Shown here: one piece after another, positions 61,620 to 64,000 of the stretch
Layout: each line of letters starts with the position of its first letter
Position numbering within the stretch: the stretch's first letter is position 1
Source of the DNA: UBA7985 sp002690455
Lineage (GTDB): Bacteria; Pseudomonadota; Alphaproteobacteria; UBA7985
Direction of reading: 5' to 3'
Assembly (NCBI GenBank): GCA_965662775.1
Contig: CBFIIW010000002.1
Coordinates: forward strand, 124,001 to 188,000
DNA: 64,000 bases
Translations under genes and position numbers: made by a program
The notes under the pieces: model-generated
Database searches by the model: none
Told to the model about the DNA's origin: nothing
Seen by the model: the letters and a program-made list of their open reading frames with translations, nothing else

Positions 61620-62293
61620 GTGACTTTAATTCTTTGCGGTTAATCGAAGCGCTGCTGTTTGCTTCCAAGGAGCCTGTGCCGACTTCTCTACTCGCCGCAC
61701 AGTTGCCCGAGGGAGAAGACGTCGAAGCAATCCTCGTTACACTGCAGTCGCACTATGCCAATCGAGGAATTGTACTGGAGCAGGCCGGCAAGTCCTGGGC
61801 CTTCCGTACGGCTTCTGACCTTGCTGGTGATCTGGCACTGGAACGCGTCGCCAGCCGACGCCTCAGCCGAGCTGCGATGGAGACGATGGCGATCATTGCC
61901 TACCATCAGCCCGTGACCCGGGCCGAGATCGAAGACATCCGTGGGGTCGCGGTTGCCAAAGGCACGGTAGACACGCTTCTGGAAGCCGGATGGATCAAGC
62001 CGCGCGGGCGGAAACAATCACCCGGACGACCACTGATGTGGGGAACAACGGATGAGTTCCTAGATCATTTCGGTCTTTCCAGCGTGAAGGATTTGCCAGG
62101 GATGAAAGAACTAAAGTCGGCTGGCCTGTTGGACCGGCGCGACGGCCTGGCCTCATTGCCAGCGGGGGATGACAGTGATGAAGACGAAAGCGAGGCGGAG
62201 CTGGAGCTCGAACTCGGGTTCGAAGAAAGCGGCGAAGGCACCGAGTCAGGCGGCTCGGCGGAGGTCATTCAACTCGATCAGGCGCGCAGCTGA
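61616..62293 (+). CDS. scpB: Segregation and condensation protein B
   Basis: The 225-residue protein is the partner of ScpA. It has two winged-helix domains (LIEALLFASKEPVP, then AMETMAIIAYHQPVTRAEIEDIRGV and GRPLMWGTTDEFLDHFGL), as in the family. The C-terminal 50 residues are a highly acidic Glu/Ser tail (DSDEDESEAELELELGF). The GTG start at 61616 overlaps the scpA stop in GTGA, so translation is coupled. Confidence 0.93.
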   Translation: MSDFNSLRLIEALLFASKEPVPTSLLAAQLPEGEDVEAILVTLQSHYANRGIVLEQAGKSWAFRTASDLAGDLALERVASRRLSRAAMETMAIIAYHQPVTRAEIEDIRGVAVAKGTVDTLLEAGWIKPRGRKQSPGRPLMWGTTDEFLDHFGLSSVKDLPGMKELKSAGLLDRRDGLASLPAGDDSDEDESEAELELELGFEESGEGTESGGSAEVIQLDQARS

Positions 62294-62472
62294 GCGGGTT
62301 GCGTCGGGCAAGGTCGAACGCCATTGAGTCGAAGGCTAGGCTGATGCTTTCTGGCACCGATGTCTTTAGGCGGTGCTAAAGAGTTGCGCAGCACCCGGTT
62401 AGCCCCATATCATGGAACAATAATGGCCCTGCTTCGGTGGTGTGCTGACATTAGAAATTCGGAGGAAAGCTC

Positions 62473-62862
62473 ATGTTTGGCAATATGGCAAATCCCATTG
62501 TCTTGCTGATTCTGCTCCTGATCATTTTGCTGATCTTCGGGCGTGGTCGCATACCAGGCCTGATGGGTGACATGGCAAAAGGCATCAACGCATTCCGGTC
62601 CGGCCTGCGCGAGGGCAAGGCGGACGAGGAAGAGGCGACGGCGACGGCGGCGGCAGAAGCTGAGCCTGCGCCTGTGGCCACCAAAACAATCGAGCACGAT
62701 GAAACCTCTGAGCCGGTTACGCCGGCAGCAAAGAAGCCAGCGGCCAAAAAACCAGCGGCCAAAAAACCAGCTGCGAAAAAGCCAGCTGCGAAAAAGCCAG
62801 CTGCGAAAAAGCCAGCGGCAAAGAAGACCGGCACAGCATCCAAGGCAAAGAAGAGCGTCTGA
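62473..62862 (+). CDS. tatA: Twin-arginine translocase subunit TatA with KKPAA repeats
   Basis: The 129-residue subunit forms the Tat pore assembly. It has the N-terminal span (about 7-22), the hinge FGRGRIPGLMGDMAKG (FG motif kept), an amphipathic helix to about 47, an acidic stretch, and a C-terminal tail of six exact KKPAA repeats. The tail is longer than in most TatA proteins. GGAGGA lies eight bases before the ATG. An inverted repeat overlaps the stop codon and could stabilise the tatA message relative to tatB. Confidence 0.93.
   Translation: MFGNMANPIVLLILLLIILLIFGRGRIPGLMGDMAKGINAFRSGLREGKADEEEATATAAAEAEPAPVATKTIEHDETSEPVTPAAKKPAAKKPAAKKPAAKKPAAKKPAAKKPAAKKTGTASKAKKSV
62731..62820 (+). 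repeat. Six tandem 15-bp repeats in tatA
   Basis: The unit encodes KKPAA. Copies differ at silent positions (AAG/AAA for Lys; GCG, GCC, GCT, GCA for Ala), so the peptide is conserved while the DNA has drifted. Adjacent copies can change number by slippage. Confidence 0.9.
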
Positions 62863-62880
62863 GCCCTTTCAGACGCTCTT
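62851..62880 (+). terminator. 12-bp perfect hairpin over the tatA stop codon
   Basis: AAGAGCGTCTGA (62851-62862, ending in the tatA stop TGA) pairs perfectly with TCAGACGCTCTT (62869-62880) across a six-base loop. The T-run after it is poor, so partial termination or mRNA 3'-end protection is more likely than full termination. tatB starts 53 bases later. Confidence 0.7.
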
Positions 62881-62932
62881 GCTGGTTTCTATCCATCAAT
62901 CTTCGCTTTTTGAAGCAGCACGAGGGTAAGCC

Positions 62933-63466
62933 GTGTTTGGTCTAGGTATGACCGAGATGATCGTGATCGGCGTGATCGCATTGCTGGTCGTCGGTCCAAA
63001 GGATTTGCCCAAGCTGTTCAAGGGTATCGCTGGATTCATGCGCCAAATTCGGAAGCTGACGCGAGAATTTCAGGGCGTCGTGAACGAGATGATCCGCGAG
63101 AGCGACCTAGATGATTTGCGCAAGGAGGCGCGAGACCTGGGCAAGAGTGTTGATCCGACCGAGGAAATCCGCAACGCCATGCGGGAGACCGAGAACGAGA
63201 TCAATGCGACCACCCGCACGGTCGCTACACCCTTTACACCGGTAAGCGATGGTGTCGAGGCGACGCCACCGCCCAAAAAGTCAGCGGTGGGCAAGCCACC
63301 CTCGAAAAAAACGACCCCTGCAAAGCCTGCCGCCGCTAAACCAAAGGCTCCGGCATCCAGCACTGCCGGGACGAAGAAGCGTGCGCCAACAACGAAGGTT
63401 GCATCTGCGAAAAAGACGGCTCACGCGCGGAAGCCGGCGGCAAGCAGAAGCAAGGCATCGGACTGA
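62933..63466 (+). CDS. tatB: Twin-arginine translocase subunit TatB
   Basis: The 177-residue subunit joins TatC in the substrate receptor. It has the N-terminal span (about 5-21; MTEMIVIGVIALLVVGPKDLP with the TatB Glu and GPKDLPKL motif), an amphipathic helix to about 75, then an acidic stretch and a Lys/Ala/Pro-rich histone-like tail (about 110-177). The start is GTG 62933 after GAGGG. tatC follows after 3 bases. Confidence 0.93.
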   Translation: MFGLGMTEMIVIGVIALLVVGPKDLPKLFKGIAGFMRQIRKLTREFQGVVNEMIRESDLDDLRKEARDLGKSVDPTEEIRNAMRETENEINATTRTVATPFTPVSDGVEATPPPKKSAVGKPPSKKTTPAKPAAAKPKAPASSTAGTKKRAPTTKVASAKKTAHARKPAASRSKASD

Positions 63467-63469
63467 TCC

Positions 63470-64000
63470 ATGAGCAGCGACGGGAAAAAGCCCTCCAAGG
63501 GTCTGGGCGCGGTCGCAGGCCGGATGCGGTCGATGTTCCGGCGAGGGGACGCGACTGGCGACCGTTCGGTTGAATCGGATGTCAATTCGGTAGAGGATGA
63601 GACAACAGGGGCGAGGGCAGGCATGGGGGGACAGGCCGATGCGGTTATCGGCACAACGGAAGATCCCAGCCAGGCGCCGCTGATGGAGCACCTGCGCGAG
63701 CTTCGCCTGCGGGTTTTCATCTACATCATTGTTTTCTTCGTCCTGACCCTTGGGGCATTCTTTCTGGCCAAGCCGATTTACCTGTTCCTTGCCGAACCGA
63801 TCATTGCAGTGTTCGAGCGCAACGGCCTGCCTACCGTGTTCATCGTGACCAGCCCGTTCGAGAAGTTCTTCGCTGACTTTTCTTTAGCAATTTTTGTTGG
63901 CTTTGCGGTAACGTTGCCGGTGCTGCTGTTCCAGATCTGGCGTTTTGTTGCTCCAGGGCTTTACAGCAATGAGAAGGGGGCGATGCGGCCCTTCCTGATT
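63470..64000 (+). CDS. tatC: Twin-arginine translocase subunit TatC, N-terminal part (cut by window end)
   Basis: 177 residues are visible before the window ends. The TatC core begins at about residue 71 with PLMEHLRELRLRV, holding the conserved Glu of the signal-peptide site. The first span follows, then the periplasmic SPFEKFFADFSLAIF and the second span VGFAVTLPVLLFQIWRFVAPGLY. Before the core lies an unusual tail of about 70 residues, basic then acidic and without Cys, absent from most TatC proteins, which start near the MEHLREL motif. An alternative internal start exists at Met52 or Met72, but ATG 63470 has the operon position (3 bases after tatB). Confidence 0.9.
   Translation, partial: MSSDGKKPSKGLGAVAGRMRSMFRRGDATGDRSVESDVNSVEDETTGARAGMGGQADAVIGTTEDPSQAPLMEHLRELRLRVFIYIIVFFVLTLGAFFLAKPIYLFLAEPIIAVFERNGLPTVFIVTSPFEKFFADFSLAIFVGFAVTLPVLLFQIWRFVAPGLYSNEKGAMRPFLI

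Overview
The window is a 64 kb piece of an alphaproteobacterial chromosome. The evidence is gene order: mdh-sucC-sucD followed by sucA-sucB, clpS-clpA, argS-SPOR-scpA-scpB-tatA-tatB-tatC, a DUF882 peptidase beside a YcbB-type L,D-transpeptidase, an A-type Fe-S carrier beside dgt, and Bpt arginyltransferase. Family or genus cannot be read from sequence alone. A run of 348 Ns (15247-15594) shows that this is a scaffolded assembly.

Positions 1 to about 15.2 kb form an accessory, catabolic region with mixed gene orientation. It carries an aminotransferase tail, the C-terminal half of an HPPD-like protein, a citryl-CoA lyase-like protein, two truncated Gfo/Idh/MocA oxidoreductases fused end to end, a GntR regulator, an unusual GAF-sulfotransferase fusion, a zeta-like GST, an FAD oxidoreductase, a threonine aldolase, a GH43 beta-xylosidase, a transaldolase/PfkB kinase pair, a very GC-rich MttB-type methyltransferase and a MocD-like desaturase cut by the gap. 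A tRNA-Lys lies directly after the gap, with its 3' end facing the accessory block.

From 15.8 to 31.5 kb are ribA and a set of envelope genes: two LSGC lipoproteins, a MipA/OmpV-like protein, a YcgN cysteine-cluster protein, a TetR regulator, the DUF882 peptidase, the L,D-transpeptidase, SapC with a PNPOx-like protein, a two-gene BON/OmpA-like envelope cassette, and an EnvZ/OmpR-type two-component system with a tandem repeat upstream of the regulator.

From 32 to 47.4 kb come clpSA, a FemAB-like protein, nth-RidA, and the TCA genes mdh, sucC, sucD, sucA and sucB. The TCA genes are interrupted between sucD and sucA by a reverse-strand serine-hydrolase fold that lacks catalytic residues. No lpd follows sucB.

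From 47.4 to 64 kb come metZ with a divergent Lrp regulator, a CitMHS-like antiporter, bpt, ilvD, xthA, an erpA-like gene, dgt, argS, a SPOR-domain divisome protein, scpAB and tatABC (tatC is cut by the window end). nagZ, usually found between the SPOR gene and scpA, is absent.

No defence system, prophage, CRISPR array or large multigene system of unknown type is visible. The most unusual items are the GAF-sulfotransferase fusion, the convergent oxidoreductase junction, the nested palindromic element at 36.1-36.3 kb, and the orphan reverse-strand terminator upstream of the RidA-family gene.
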